Assembly (NCBI GenBank): GCA_002381565.1
Contig: DFWZ01000060.1
Location: forward strand, 34,537 to 98,536
Direction: 5' to 3'
DNA from: Gallionella sp. UBA4121
Lineage (GTDB): Bacteria > Pseudomonadota > Gammaproteobacteria > Burkholderiales > Gallionellaceae
DNA: 64,000 bases
Position 1 is the first letter of the stretch. Every line of letters starts with the position of its first letter. Shown piece by piece: positions 1 through 8,097 of the stretch. The notes under the pieces are model-generated. The model was not told the origin of the DNA. It saw only the letters and a list, made by a program, of their open reading frames with translations, and did no database searches. A program made the position numbers and the translations under genes.

Positions 1-1427
1 TCCGGCGTTTCCGGCCAGCCCAGCGGTGCGCCGCCCAGCGGGGTGTTCGGCTGCACGCCCTCGGGTCCTTTTGGCGGACGTGCATTGGGCGGAATCGCGC
101 GCGGATACGGCGCCTTGTGACGGAAGCCACCGGGGCGATCGATGGTGCCCAGCAACGACATCAAAATAGCCAGCGAGCGTATCGTCTGAAAACCATTGGA
201 GTGCGCGGCCAGACCACGCATCGCATGGAAGGCAACCGGATTGCCGGTCACCGTTTCATGTTCCTCACCCCACCAGTCTGTCCAGGGAATCGGCAACTCG
301 ATCTTCTGGTCACGCGCAGTAATCCCCATCTCGTGTGCAATGCGCTTGATCGTCTCGGCATCGATGCCGGTGATTTCGGCGGCCCATTCAGGCGTACAGT
401 CTGCCACGCGCTCTTTGAGCAGCTGAAACGCGGGCTTCACCGGCATGCCGTCCGGCATCACGAAACTGCCGTACAGCGTCGGATCAGCGCCTTTGGTATG
501 ATCGGCTACAGGCTGGTTGGTCAATCGATCCCACCAGTAAAAATTGTGCGGGCGCAACGGATTGACGATATCACCCTCCGGGTTGCGCAGCATCATGCCG
601 AATTCATTGCTTGCCTCATCCTGATTCACCAACTGACCGGAGTTGGTGTAGCGCGCCAGAAAATCGCGGTCGTACAGGCCCAGCGCGATGATCTCGCGAA
701 TGATAGCCAGAATCAGCGCGCCATCCGTGCCCGGCTTGATCGGTATCCACTCGTCCGCGATGGCCGCATAGCCACTGCGTACCGGGTTGATGGCAACAAA
801 GCGCCCGCCATTCCGTTTGAAGTCACCCAATGCGCTCTTCATCGGGTTGGAGTGATGATCTTCAGCCGTACCGATCATGTAGAAGACTTTGGCCCGTTCC
901 AGATCCGGGCCGCCGAATTCCCAGAATGAACCGCCTATGGTATAGATCATGCCCGCGGCCATGTTGACCGAACAAAAACCGCCATGCGCCGCGTAGTTGG
1001 GCGTACCAAACTGACGTGCAAACAGGCCGGTCAGTGCCTGCATCTGATCGCGTCCGGTGAACAGCGCAAATTTCTTCGGATCGGTGGCGCGCAAGTGCGA
1101 CAGCCGTTTCTCCAGAATATCAAAAGTCTCGTCCCAGCTGATTTCCTCGAACTCGTTGGCACCGCGCTCAGTTCCCGGCTTGCGGCGCAAAGGTTTGGTC
1201 AGACGTGCCGGAGAGTATTGCTTCATAATGCCGGAGCCGCCCTTGGCGCAGATGACACCCTTGTTCAGCGGATGATCAGGATTACCTTCGATATAACGCA
1301 CCTCACCATCGCGCAGATGGACGCGGATGCCGCATCGACAAGCGCACATATAGCAGGTGGTAGTACGCATCTCGGTGGATGCATCAGGCAAGGGAGTAGC
1401 AATTGGATCGTGTATGGGCGAGGACAT
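1..1427 (-). CDS. soeA: Molybdopterin oxidoreductase, SoeA-like catalytic subunit (partial, C-terminus outside window)
   Basis: Catalytic subunit of a membrane-bound molybdenum enzyme that most resembles SoeA, the cytoplasmic sulfite:quinone dehydrogenase subunit that oxidises sulfite to sulfate. About 475 N-terminal codons are present; the gene runs off the left edge. Near the N-terminus C25, C28, C32 and C60 form the C-x2-C-x3-C...C ligand set of a [4Fe-4S] cluster, followed by long stretches (GRDQMQALTGLFA, GGFCSVNMAAGMIY, GTAEDHHSNP) typical of the bis-MGD domain. No Tat signal is visible, in line with a cytoplasmic enzyme. The chosen start is the ATG at 1427; no strong Shine-Dalgarno precedes it. 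It is divergent from a two-component system that may control it. The family is clear; the sulfite substrate rests on resemblance and on the sqr and tusE-like neighbours. Confidence 0.8.
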   Translation of the reverse strand, partial: MSSPIHDPIATPLPDASTEMRTTTCYMCACRCGIRVHLRDGEVRYIEGNPDHPLNKGVICAKGGSGIMKQYSPARLTKPLRRKPGTERGANEFEEISWDETFDILEKRLSHLRATDPKKFALFTGRDQMQALTGLFARQFGTPNYAAHGGFCSVNMAAGMIYTIGGSFWEFGGPDLERAKVFYMIGTAEDHHSNPMKSALGDFKRNGGRFVAINPVRSGYAAIADEWIPIKPGTDGALILAIIREIIALGLYDRDFLARYTNSGQLVNQDEASNEFGMMLRNPEGDIVNPLRPHNFYWWDRLTNQPVADHTKGADPTLYGSFVMPDGMPVKPAFQLLKERVADCTPEWAAEITGIDAETIKRIAHEMGITARDQKIELPIPWTDWWGEEHETVTGNPVAFHAMRGLAAHSNGFQTIRSLAILMSLLGTIDRPGGFRHKAPYPRAIPPNARPPKGPEGVQPNTPLGGAPLGWPETP

Positions 1428-1605
1428 ATCAGTTTTTTGTGTAAGGTTCTTTTCGCATCGAATAGTCAGAAAATTCATTACCACCGCGCGAACTTTTGCG
1501 AGTTTCGCTATTAGGCGCAATTGTACAACCATGTGTCTATAACCATATCGGGTGAGGAGAGTTATAACCCTGATGGTGTACAAAGTCATTTTATTATTTA
1601 GCCAG

Positions 1606-1634
1606 TTGATCTTTAGATGAATTCAACTTAATCT
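1606..1634 (+). promoter_or_regulatory. Candidate sigma70 promoter for the histidine kinase gene
   Basis: TTGATC (1606-1611) and TAATCT (1629-1634) are separated by 17 bp, 34 bp before the kinase ATG. The -35 is good and the -10 weak. The 238-bp gap between the two divergent genes would also have to hold the soeA promoter, for which I see no convincing match. Confidence 0.4.
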
Positions 1635-1668
1635 ACTGAACGTTTTTCGGGACTGTCTGCCAAGGTTG

Positions 1669-2904
1669 ATGCGCAAAAAAACGATTCCTATCTCAAGCGC
1701 CGTCCACAGCGATTTTTCGTGGCTACGCGATCCAGACTTTACGCCGCCCGGAAATGACGGCGGTGCGGAAATTTGCCTGACACATGAGTTTGCCGCACCG
1801 CATATTGGCGAACTCAAGACGTTGCTGGAAATTTTCCTGGCAAATACCATCAGTACAGTCGGCGCCGCCGCAGGATTAGTGCGATTGATCTCCCCTGACG
1901 GCCTTAGCCTGCCCATCATCAGTTCAGTAGGGTTCTCTGACGAACTGCAAACAGGCGTCGAGAGCTTTATTGGTTTGGATTGTGAAGCCAACGATATAAC
2001 AAACCTGAGCAAGACTATCCATACATCAGATATCAGCACCTGCAACTCGCGGGATAGCTGCCAGCATACTGATTGCAGCTTTCAGTCGCTGATCACCGCG
2101 CCGCTTGAATCGTCCAACACACCCGGCACACCGCTGGGCATTCTGACACTGTTTTTTAACACGCCACAGGAAGCTGCGAGTCTATCCATCAATACCGTAG
2201 CCGCTTTTGCCGAAGTGATGAGCGCTGCCGTAGAGCACTCATACATGAATCGTGAAGCTCAGCGCACCGACCGGCTTGCCGCACGGCTTGCCATTGCAAA
2301 TGAAATTCATGACTCGCTGGCGCAGACCCTGACCTATGCGCGCATGCGCGTCAGCCTGCTGCTTGAAACGACCCGTAGCGGCAATAAACAGATGACTACC
2401 AAATATGCTGATGATCTGGATGAGGCTCTGGAAATTGCGCAAAAAAACGCACGCGAACTGGTCGCCAATTTTCGTTGCGAAATTAACCACGGGGGATTGT
2501 CTGCCGCTTTACATGAGCTTGCCACCGAATTTCGCAATCGCAATAAAATCGTGCTCGAATATCACAACCGCCTGGTCGACCTCGACCTGCCACTCGAATA
2601 TGAAATTCAGACCTATTATGTCGTCCATGAGGCGCTGAACAACATCTCCCGGCATTCCGGCGCGACACATGCGCGCCTGTTCGTCGACGCCGACTTCGGC
2701 TATTACGTGTTCACCGTTGAAGACAATGGTATTGGCGCATCAACATTCTCCCCGGTTGAAGGGCATTATGGTATGTTGATCATGCGTGAGCGGGCGCATA
2801 AGATAGGCGGCACCATCAAGGTTGAGAGTGCCGCAGGCCAAGGCACGCAGGTGCAATTATTTTTCCCCGAACCATCGCAGGACTGGAGAGCAACACATGA
2901 GTGA
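1669..2904 (+). CDS. GAF-domain sensor histidine kinase, NarX/NreB type (HisKA_3)
   Basis: Soluble sensor kinase of 411 aa. An N-terminal GAF-like domain spans about residues 40-190, the HisKA_3 phosphoacceptor lies at H214 (NEIHDSLAQT), and a HATPase_c domain follows with N-box HEALNN and G-box DNGIG. No transmembrane segment is seen, so the signal is probably intracellular. The GAF part carries a cysteine group (C105, C125, C131, C136) that could sense redox state or bind a metal; that is inference. The ATG at 1669 follows AAGG; a TTG lies directly before it. The gene overlaps the downstream regulator by 8 nt (ATGAGTGA), so the pair is translationally coupled. Its position between soeA and sqr suggests a role in sulfur or redox control. 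Confidence 0.85.
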   Translation: MRKKTIPISSAVHSDFSWLRDPDFTPPGNDGGAEICLTHEFAAPHIGELKTLLEIFLANTISTVGAAAGLVRLISPDGLSLPIISSVGFSDELQTGVESFIGLDCEANDITNLSKTIHTSDISTCNSRDSCQHTDCSFQSLITAPLESSNTPGTPLGILTLFFNTPQEAASLSINTVAAFAEVMSAAVEHSYMNREAQRTDRLAARLAIANEIHDSLAQTLTYARMRVSLLLETTRSGNKQMTTKYADDLDEALEIAQKNARELVANFRCEINHGGLSAALHELATEFRNRNKIVLEYHNRLVDLDLPLEYEIQTYYVVHEALNNISRHSGATHARLFVDADFGYYVFTVEDNGIGASTFSPVEGHYGMLIMRERAHKIGGTIKVESAAGQGTQVQLFFPEPSQDWRATHE

Positions 2905-3568
2905 ACAATTGAAAATCGTACTGGTTGATGACCAGTGCCTGTGCCGGCGGGGATTGAGTGAGTTGCTGGCGAATTGCTACGACTTCAATGTACTTGGCGC
3001 GACCGATAATGTTGTCGAATTGCGCACGCTGCTGGATGCAAAACCCGATCTTTTGATCATCGATTTACGCATGAAACCGCTGGATGGCATCTCATTGCTC
3101 AAGCAACTGCGACAGGAACAGTATCTGGTGCCGGCCATCATGCTCACCATGAGCGATTCGGAAGTTGACCTGAAAAATGCCATACGCGCAGGCGTGCGCG
3201 GATATCTGCTCAAAGATATGGCCCCGGACGATGTGGTCGATGCAATCCGTCGCGTCGCCGCGGGTGAGCTGGTCGTCGCGCCCGCGATGACGGTCAAAAT
3301 GATCGAAATGTTGCGCGATGAACAGCCTGAGCATGAGGTGAAAAACTCGCTTAAATTGCTGACCGAACGCGAGCGAGAAATCCTGCAATTATTATCGCGC
3401 GGAGAGAGCAACAAGGCGATCGCACTGACCTTAAAGATCAGCTATGACACCGTGAAACAGCATGTTCGTCACATTCTGAACAAACTCAATCTGTCTTCAC
3501 GAGTAAAGGCAGCCGTGCTGTTCACCAAGGAACAGGAAACGCACCACGACGATTCATTGAAAAGCTGA
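2897..3568 (+). CDS. LuxR/NarL-family response regulator
   Basis: Cognate regulator of the preceding kinase, 223 aa. The receiver domain has acidic residues D11/D12, phosphoacceptor D56 (LLIIDLRM) and the conserved lysine K106 (YLLKDMA). The C-terminal LuxR-type helix-turn-helix spans about 155-210 (LTEREREILQLLSRGESNKA...). The ATG at 2897 is inside the last codons of the kinase gene. It is followed after 62 bp by sqr, so kinase, regulator and sqr could share a transcript. Known relatives bind DNA after phosphorylation; the targets here are not visible, but the divergent soeA-like gene and sqr are natural candidates. Confidence 0.88.
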   Translation: MSEQLKIVLVDDQCLCRRGLSELLANCYDFNVLGATDNVVELRTLLDAKPDLLIIDLRMKPLDGISLLKQLRQEQYLVPAIMLTMSDSEVDLKNAIRAGVRGYLLKDMAPDDVVDAIRRVAAGELVVAPAMTVKMIEMLRDEQPEHEVKNSLKLLTEREREILQLLSRGESNKAIALTLKISYDTVKQHVRHILNKLNLSSRVKAAVLFTKEQETHHDDSLKS

Positions 3569-3630
3569 ACACTTCATCCATGCAGCAGCAACCCGGCATC
3601 ATTTGATCAATTACAAAAGGTGAGAAAAAC

Positions 3631-4902
3631 ATGGCACACATCGTTATCATGGGAGCAGGTCTCGGCGGCATGCCCGCAGCCTACGAAATGCGCGACAAGC
3701 TGGATAAAAGCCACAAGGTCACTGTCGTTTCGGACAGTGAGAATTTTAACTTTATGCCATCCAATCCCTGGGTCGGGGTCAAATGGCGCGAACGCAAACA
3801 GGTCGAATTTCCGGTGCGCACTTATCTGGAGCGCAAGGGAATCAACTTCAACTCAAACGGTGTCAAACGCGTCCATCCCGAAAAAAACCAGTTGGAACTA
3901 AATGACGGACATACCGTCGATTACGATTATCTGGTCATTGCCACAGGACCCAAACTCGCCTTTGATGAAATCGAAGGATTAGGCCCGCATGGCGGATACA
4001 CACACTCGGTCTGCCATGTGGATCACGCCATGAAGTCACACAATGAGTGGGAACAATTCTGCAACAATCCCGGCCCCATCGTCGTCGGCGCAGTACAGGG
4101 CGCCTCCTGCTATGGCCCGGCCTACGAATACGCCTTCATCATGGAAACGGACTTGCGTCGTCGTAAGTTGCGCGACAAAGTACCGATGACCTTCGTCACT
4201 GCGGAACCTTACATCGGCCATCTGGGTCTGGGCGGCGTAGGCGACTCCAAGGGCATTCTGGAATCCGGCATGCGCGACAAACACATCAAATGGATCTGCA
4301 ACGCCAAAGTTACCCGTGTTGAAGCCGGCAAAATGTTTGTCACCGAACACGACAATATGGGCGTCGAGGTCAAAAAACACGAACTGCCTTTCAACTACAG
4401 CATGATGTTGCCTGCATTCAAGGGAGTGGATGCAGTGTTCGGCATCGAGGGGCTGGTTCAGGCACGCGGCTTCGTGATCGTGGACAAGCACCAGCGCAAT
4501 CCGACATACAAGAACATCTTTGCCGTGGGCGTCTGCGTCGCCATCCCGCCGGTGGAACCCACGCCAATCCCGGTCGGCACACCCAAAACAGGCTACATGA
4601 TTGAATCCATGGTAACAGCCACTGTATACAACATTAATGCCGACCTCACCGGCATTCCGGCAGACAAGGAAGCGACCTGGAACGCCATCTGCCTGGCCGA
4701 CTTCGGCGACAGCGGTGTCGCCTTCGTGGCAATACCGCAGATTCCACCGCGCAATGTGAACTGGTTCTCCGAAGGCAAGTGGGTACATCTGGCCAAGATC
4801 GCGTTCGAAAAATACTTCATCCGCAAAATGAAAAAAGGCACTTCCGAACCGTTCTACGAGGGCAGCATCCTCAAAATTATGGGCATTGAGAAACTGAAGT
4901 AG
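3631..4902 (+). CDS. sqr: Sulfide:quinone oxidoreductase
   Basis: Flavoprotein of 423 aa that oxidises sulfide at the membrane surface and passes electrons to quinone. It strongly resembles the Acidithiobacillus ferrooxidans enzyme. The N-terminal FAD-binding GxGxxG is IMGAGLGGMPAA. The three catalytic cysteines all appear: C128 (HSVCHVDHA), C160 (GASCYGPAYEY) and C354 (WNAICLADF). The conserved IPPVEPTPIPVGTPKTGYM stretch and the amphipathic C-terminus with KYFIRKMKKG, expected to sit on the membrane, are also present. The start follows AAAGGTGAG. With a SoeA-like enzyme and a TusE/DsrC-like protein nearby, it indicates growth on, or detoxification of, reduced sulfur. Confidence 0.93.
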   Translation: MAHIVIMGAGLGGMPAAYEMRDKLDKSHKVTVVSDSENFNFMPSNPWVGVKWRERKQVEFPVRTYLERKGINFNSNGVKRVHPEKNQLELNDGHTVDYDYLVIATGPKLAFDEIEGLGPHGGYTHSVCHVDHAMKSHNEWEQFCNNPGPIVVGAVQGASCYGPAYEYAFIMETDLRRRKLRDKVPMTFVTAEPYIGHLGLGGVGDSKGILESGMRDKHIKWICNAKVTRVEAGKMFVTEHDNMGVEVKKHELPFNYSMMLPAFKGVDAVFGIEGLVQARGFVIVDKHQRNPTYKNIFAVGVCVAIPPVEPTPIPVGTPKTGYMIESMVTATVYNINADLTGIPADKEATWNAICLADFGDSGVAFVAIPQIPPRNVNWFSEGKWVHLAKIAFEKYFIRKMKKGTSEPFYEGSILKIMGIEKLK

Positions 4903-5004
4903 TCAGCTTCCAGCAAAGAACAGCGCAGCTTCCTCTGCCCGGGGGCGGCATAATATGAGCCCGTGCTGAATAAACAGCCGTGCCATTACACAAGGAGAAA
5001 CATT

Positions 5005-5589
5005 ATGCGATTGGACGACCGTAGTCTTGATCTCATCTTCCGCAGCGCACGCACTCACAGTGCGTGGCTGGATCAACCTGTCGGTGACGACCTGCTGCGA
5101 GAGCTTTATGACCTGATGAAATGGGCTCCCACCAGTGCAAATTCGAGCCCGGCGCGTATCGTTTTCGTAAAAAGCGAACCCGCAAAACAACGCCTGTTGT
5201 CCGCCGTGATTCCCGGCAACATCGATAAGACGCGTACCGCGCCGGTCACCGCCATCATTGCGCAGGATCACGAGTTTTATGAAAAACTGCCGCACCTGTT
5301 CCCGCATGCCGATGCACGCTCCTGGTTCGTCGGCAACCAGCCACTGATCGATACCACGGCATTTCGCAATGCCACATTGCAAGGCGCCTACCTGATCCTT
5401 GCCGCCCGTGCGCTTGGCCTCGATGCGGGGCCTATGTCCGGTTTTGACAATGCAAAAGTGGACCAGGAATTTTTCTCCGGCACGCACATCAGGTCTAACT
5501 TTCTGATCAATATCGGCTATGGCGATGCATCCGAACTGTTCCCGCGCAGCCCGCGCCTGCCCTTCGAGGAAGCCGCTCAAATTTTGTAG
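5005..5589 (+). CDS. Nitroreductase-family protein, RutE/HadB-like (putative malonic semialdehyde reductase)
   Basis: FMN-dependent nitroreductase fold, 194 aa. It resembles RutE, which reduces malonic semialdehyde to 3-hydroxypropionate in the Rut pyrimidine pathway of E. coli. The family features [18 protein letters not shown] near the N-terminus, [14 protein letters not shown] (about 39-52) and the C-terminal [20 protein letters not shown] are clear. No other rut genes are in the window, so the physiological substrate is uncertain and the protein may be a general aldehyde or quinone reductase. The ATG at 5005 follows AGGAG (4993-4997) with 7-nt spacing. It sits 102 bp after sqr on the same strand. 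Confidence 0.8.
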   Translation: MRLDDRSLDLIFRSARTHSAWLDQPVGDDLLRELYDLMKWAPTSANSSPARIVFVKSEPAKQRLLSAVIPGNIDKTRTAPVTAIIAQDHEFYEKLPHLFPHADARSWFVGNQPLIDTTAFRNATLQGAYLILAARALGLDAGPMSGFDNAKVDQEFFSGTHIRSNFLINIGYGDASELFPRSPRLPFEEAAQIL

Positions 5590-5672
5590 ATAACTATTTT
5601 CGATGCGCGTTAAGAACTAGTCGGATCGGGGAAAATTGCCTCAAAACAATTCCCACCCCCTCTTTGGAGTAA

Positions 5673-5701
5673 TTGACTATAACACTCAGGTAAAGTTAAA
5701 T
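5673..5701 (+). promoter_or_regulatory. Candidate promoter of the tusE/dsrC-like gene
   Basis: TTGACT (5673-5678) and TTAAAT (5696-5701) are spaced by 17 bp, giving an expected start near 5708 and a leader of about 27 nt with AAAGG before the ATG at 5735. This suggests independent transcription from the RutE-like gene upstream. Confidence 0.5.
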
Positions 5702-5734
5702 GCCACTTTTCCTCTGACTTGAAAGGTATTAACC

Positions 5735-6028
5735 ATGCAAATCCCTAATCGTGACGGTGACGGCTATCTCGTCGATATGACTGACTGGACACCGGAAATC
5801 GGCCGCGCGATGGCCGAGGAAGATGGCTACGAATTGAACGAACAGAAGTGGGATCAAATCATGAAAGCGCGCGAATATTACGAGCAGTTTGGTTCGGTGC
5901 CGCCGATACGCAAGTTCAGCAAATACATCGATGAAGATCAAAAAGATGTATTCGAACTCTGGATGACAGGTCCAATGAAGCCGATTACCAAATACGGCGG
6001 CATGCCGAAACCGACCGGTTGCGTCTAA
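5735..6028 (+). CDS. TusE/DsrC-family sulfur-relay protein
   Basis: Small DsrC/TusE-fold protein, 97 aa, slightly shorter than the usual 105-112. The C-terminal arm ends GMPKPTGCV with the invariant penultimate cysteine (C96), which carries the persulfide or trisulfide in this family. It is the only cysteine: the second one used by true DsrC in dissimilatory sulfur oxidation is absent, so the protein groups functionally with TusE-type carriers or the less known DsrC paralogues of sulfur oxidisers. TusE proper works with TusABCD in 2-thiouridine synthesis, but no tus genes are here. Position next to sqr, thioredoxin and a cytochrome favours a sulfur-trafficking role (inference). Confidence 0.85.
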   Translation: MQIPNRDGDGYLVDMTDWTPEIGRAMAEEDGYELNEQKWDQIMKAREYYEQFGSVPPIRKFSKYIDEDQKDVFELWMTGPMKPITKYGGMPKPTGCV

Positions 6029-6037
6029 CCTAAACTA

Positions 6038-6166
6038 CTCCACGAAAGACACGAAATTCACGAACAAAACCGAATATTACCAAAATATTTCCGTCCACCA
6101 TTTAGGTGGTGATGCAAATCTTATTATCGTTTAATATTTTCGTGTTTTTTCGTGCTTTTGCGAGCA
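6038..6166. repeat. Imperfect inverted repeat with CACGAA motifs
   Basis: The gap after the tusE-like gene has CACGAAAGACACGAAATTCACGAA-type sequence on the left (6041-6064) and its approximate complement TTTTCGTGTTTTTTCGTG on the right (6137-6154). Between them is a small hairpin CCACC-ATTTA-GGTGG (6095-6109). It looks like a dispersed intergenic repeat. It could also form the 3' structure of the upstream mRNA, but no good U-tract follows. Confidence 0.45.
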
Positions 6167-6226
6167 GCCACTATTATGTGGCTTACCTGCCTGAACCGTT
6201 TCGTGGACAATTGCTTTTTATAACGC

Positions 6227-6586
6227 TCACTCCTGCTGAGCGGCATTATGCCGTTCAATCAGTCGGTCAATGAACTCGCGCAGAAAGCCTTCCGTCTGCG
6301 CACTGTGAAAACGATCAACCTCCACGCCATGACTGTAGGCAATGACGGTAGGAAAGCCGCGCACCTTGTGACGTCCGGCGATTTTCATATTCTCGTCCGC
6401 ATCCACGATGCCCAGCATAAACTTACCGTCGTAAACCGTGACCATTTTGTGCAGCAACGGCGCCAGTACGCGGCACGGCGCACACCAATCCGCGCTGATA
6501 TCAACCAGCACAGGAATCTTGTGCGATGCCGCCACGACCAATTCGTCGAAACTGTCTTCTTCAACGTTGCAGGAATAATTACTCAT
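6227..6586 (-). CDS. Thioredoxin-domain protein
   Basis: Single thioredoxin fold of 119 aa with the classical active site WCAPC (C35, C38) and the later conserved cis-proline region (VRGFPTVIAYSHG). No signal peptide, so probably cytoplasmic. The N-terminal 20 residues and charged C-terminal tail make it slightly longer than TrxA (about 108 aa). GAGG precedes the ATG at 6586. It lies downstream of a cytochrome c gene but behind a terminator, so it probably has its own promoter. Likely a thiol-disulfide reductant; whether it reduces the neighbouring TusE-like protein is open. Confidence 0.85.
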   Translation of the reverse strand: MSNYSCNVEEDSFDELVVAASHKIPVLVDISADWCAPCRVLAPLLHKMVTVYDGKFMLGIVDADENMKIAGRHKVRGFPTVIAYSHGVEVDRFHSAQTEGFLREFIDRLIERHNAAQQE

Positions 6587-6678
6587 TGTTAACCTCGGTC
6601 TGATTGAATCCGCCAGTTCGGGTGAGTCCGGCAGCCTGGGCAGGAAGCCGCGTATTTAACGGGGGCTGAACTGCAAAA

Positions 6679-6702
6679 ACAAAAAACCGACTTTCGCCGG
6701 TT
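6679..6702 (-). terminator. Rho-independent terminator after the cytochrome c gene
   Basis: On the minus strand a 7-bp stem (one G-T wobble) with a GAAA tetraloop, formed by 6685-6691 and 6696-6702, is followed by a run of six T. It lies 25 bp past the cytochrome stop codon. Confidence 0.75.
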
Positions 6703-6727
6703 CTCCGCCTTCAATTGAAAAATTGAA

Positions 6728-7042
6728 TTATTTCAGATTCACAATGAACTTTGCCAGAGATGCGATTTGCGCATCGTTTGCACCCAGCCCTTTTGGTGGC
6801 ATAGCGCCCATTTTCCAGCCAAACTGGCCACCCTTGGTAATATTCGCAATCAGGGTTTTTTCAGCATCGGCCTGACCTTTGTATTTGGCAGCAACATCTT
6901 TCCACGCCGGGCCGACCATCTTTTTGTCAATTGTATGACACGAACCGCACTTGGTCTTACCATCGACCGGCATATCCACAGCCATTGCACCGCCTGCAAA
7001 CATCAAACCGGCCACTGACAGACTAACGATAATAGTTTTCAT
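6728..7042 (-). CDS. Small periplasmic class I cytochrome c (c-551/c-552 type)
   Basis: Monohaem cytochrome of 104 aa. A signal peptide covers residues 1-21 (cleavage after GGAMA), the haem motif is CGSCH (C32, C35, H36), and a methionine near residue 81 in KMGAMPPKG is the likely sixth ligand. Such cytochromes shuttle electrons in the periplasm to terminal oxidases. GAGGA precedes the ATG. Maturation would use the Ccm system encoded at 25-32 kb. The neighbours suggest sulfur oxidation as a possible electron source, but the donor is not determined. Confidence 0.9.
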   Translation of the reverse strand: MKTIIVSLSVAGLMFAGGAMAVDMPVDGKTKCGSCHTIDKKMVGPAWKDVAAKYKGQADAEKTLIANITKGGQFGWKMGAMPPKGLGANDAQIASLAKFIVNLK

Positions 7043-7153
7043 GATTTTTCCTCGATAATTTATAAGAAATAAAGCTATCTACTCACTCGGCAACTGGTGA
7101 AATCCTAACACATTTTATCCAGCTCAAGCTGTCTAAATCGGGTAACTGCGCAA

Positions 7154-8071
7154 CTATATCTCTCTTGCCACTCGATTACCTGCCCGGTTCGAGAAACGTG
7201 TCATGCAGTTGTGCACTTCAATTTCCACGCGTGCCTTTTTGTCGTCATAGACGCTACTCTTTAACCACGCCACCTCAGCCTTGATCGCCTCATCCCCTGT
7301 CACCGTGGTATGCCAGCACTTTTTGTCGCCATCCCATCGGTAACCACGCGCTTTGAGTGTATCTTTTGACTCAAAAGGCGAGCCGGTCGCAAAAATCTGA
7401 TAACTTTTCTGAGCCAGGCTGTTCAGGATGGATTTGAGAACCAGTTCACCCGATTTTGGCAGCGGTTGTTGCAATATTTCCAGCAAGGCAAAACAGTCAC
7501 CCTCCGCACGATGCGCCTCATAGAAAAATCCGTATTGGTAGGCAATATAATCAAGCTTGGCAGAGCCAATGCCTTCCCCGCGCCAATCCACCTGAGCCAG
7601 CGAACACCCCCAGGGCAGCGACTCAAAAACGGGCAGGCGCTTTTCAAGAAATACCCGGTCAAATTTTGAGTTATGTGCAACAACCAGCGTGACGCCTTCG
7701 AGAAACTTCGCAACACTCGCCTCATCGATACGCCGGCCCGCAACCATCTCATCGGTGATACCGTGAACGGCGGTCGATTCCGGTGGAATGGCAAAGCCCG
7801 GGTCTTCCAGCTGATCGAAGGATTCCAGCACCTGGTAGGCCATACCGCTTTCAGGGTCAAACTCGAACAGCACCATGCCCAGTTCGATGATCGCATCCTT
7901 GTCTGAATAGATGCCGGTCGTTTCCGTGTCGATGACGACGCCTCTCGACAAGGTTTTCCCTTCGTTCTGGGCGAATGAAGCCCGGGGTTGTATCCTGCGA
8001 ATGACCCGGTAGTCGGGATGTGCGTCCAGCAATTGCGCAGCAATAGCCTGATCTTCCATAAAATTATCCAT
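7154..8071 (-). CDS. DnaQ-like 3'-5' exonuclease (DEDDh)
   Basis: 305 aa. The exonuclease domain spans roughly residues 42-210 with ExoI VVIDTETTG (D48, E50), ExoII VVAHNSKFDRVFLE and ExoIII H-x4-D (HRAEGD), which makes it a DEDDh enzyme as in DNA polymerase III epsilon. The last 90 residues (KARGYRWDGDKKCWHTTV...) form a separate small domain seen in a subgroup of stand-alone exonucleases. It is not epsilon itself, which lacks this tail. Two starts are possible: ATG 8071, used here, or the ATG four codons later. The stop of selD lies 26 bp upstream on the same strand, so the two may be cotranscribed. Confidence 0.83.
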   Translation of the reverse strand: MDNFMEDQAIAAQLLDAHPDYRVIRRIQPRASFAQNEGKTLSRGVVIDTETTGIYSDKDAIIELGMVLFEFDPESGMAYQVLESFDQLEDPGFAIPPESTAVHGITDEMVAGRRIDEASVAKFLEGVTLVVAHNSKFDRVFLEKRLPVFESLPWGCSLAQVDWRGEGIGSAKLDYIAYQYGFFYEAHRAEGDCFALLEILQQPLPKSGELVLKSILNSLAQKSYQIFATGSPFESKDTLKARGYRWDGDKKCWHTTVTGDEAIKAEVAWLKSSVYDDKKARVEIEVHNCMTRFSNRAGNRVAREI

Positions 8072-8097
8072 TTAATTTTCTTTCGTGCATTTCACGT

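Noticed and set aside
117..929. Long plus-strand ORF of 270 codons in the soeA-like region
   Set aside because: Antisense shadow: the minus strand encodes conserved molybdopterin oxidoreductase sequence with cysteine ligands throughout this stretch.
4036..4788. Minus-strand ORF of 250 codons opposite sqr
   Set aside because: Histidine/alanine/valine-rich translation with no motif; it mirrors the codon bias of sqr, whose catalytic residues are intact.
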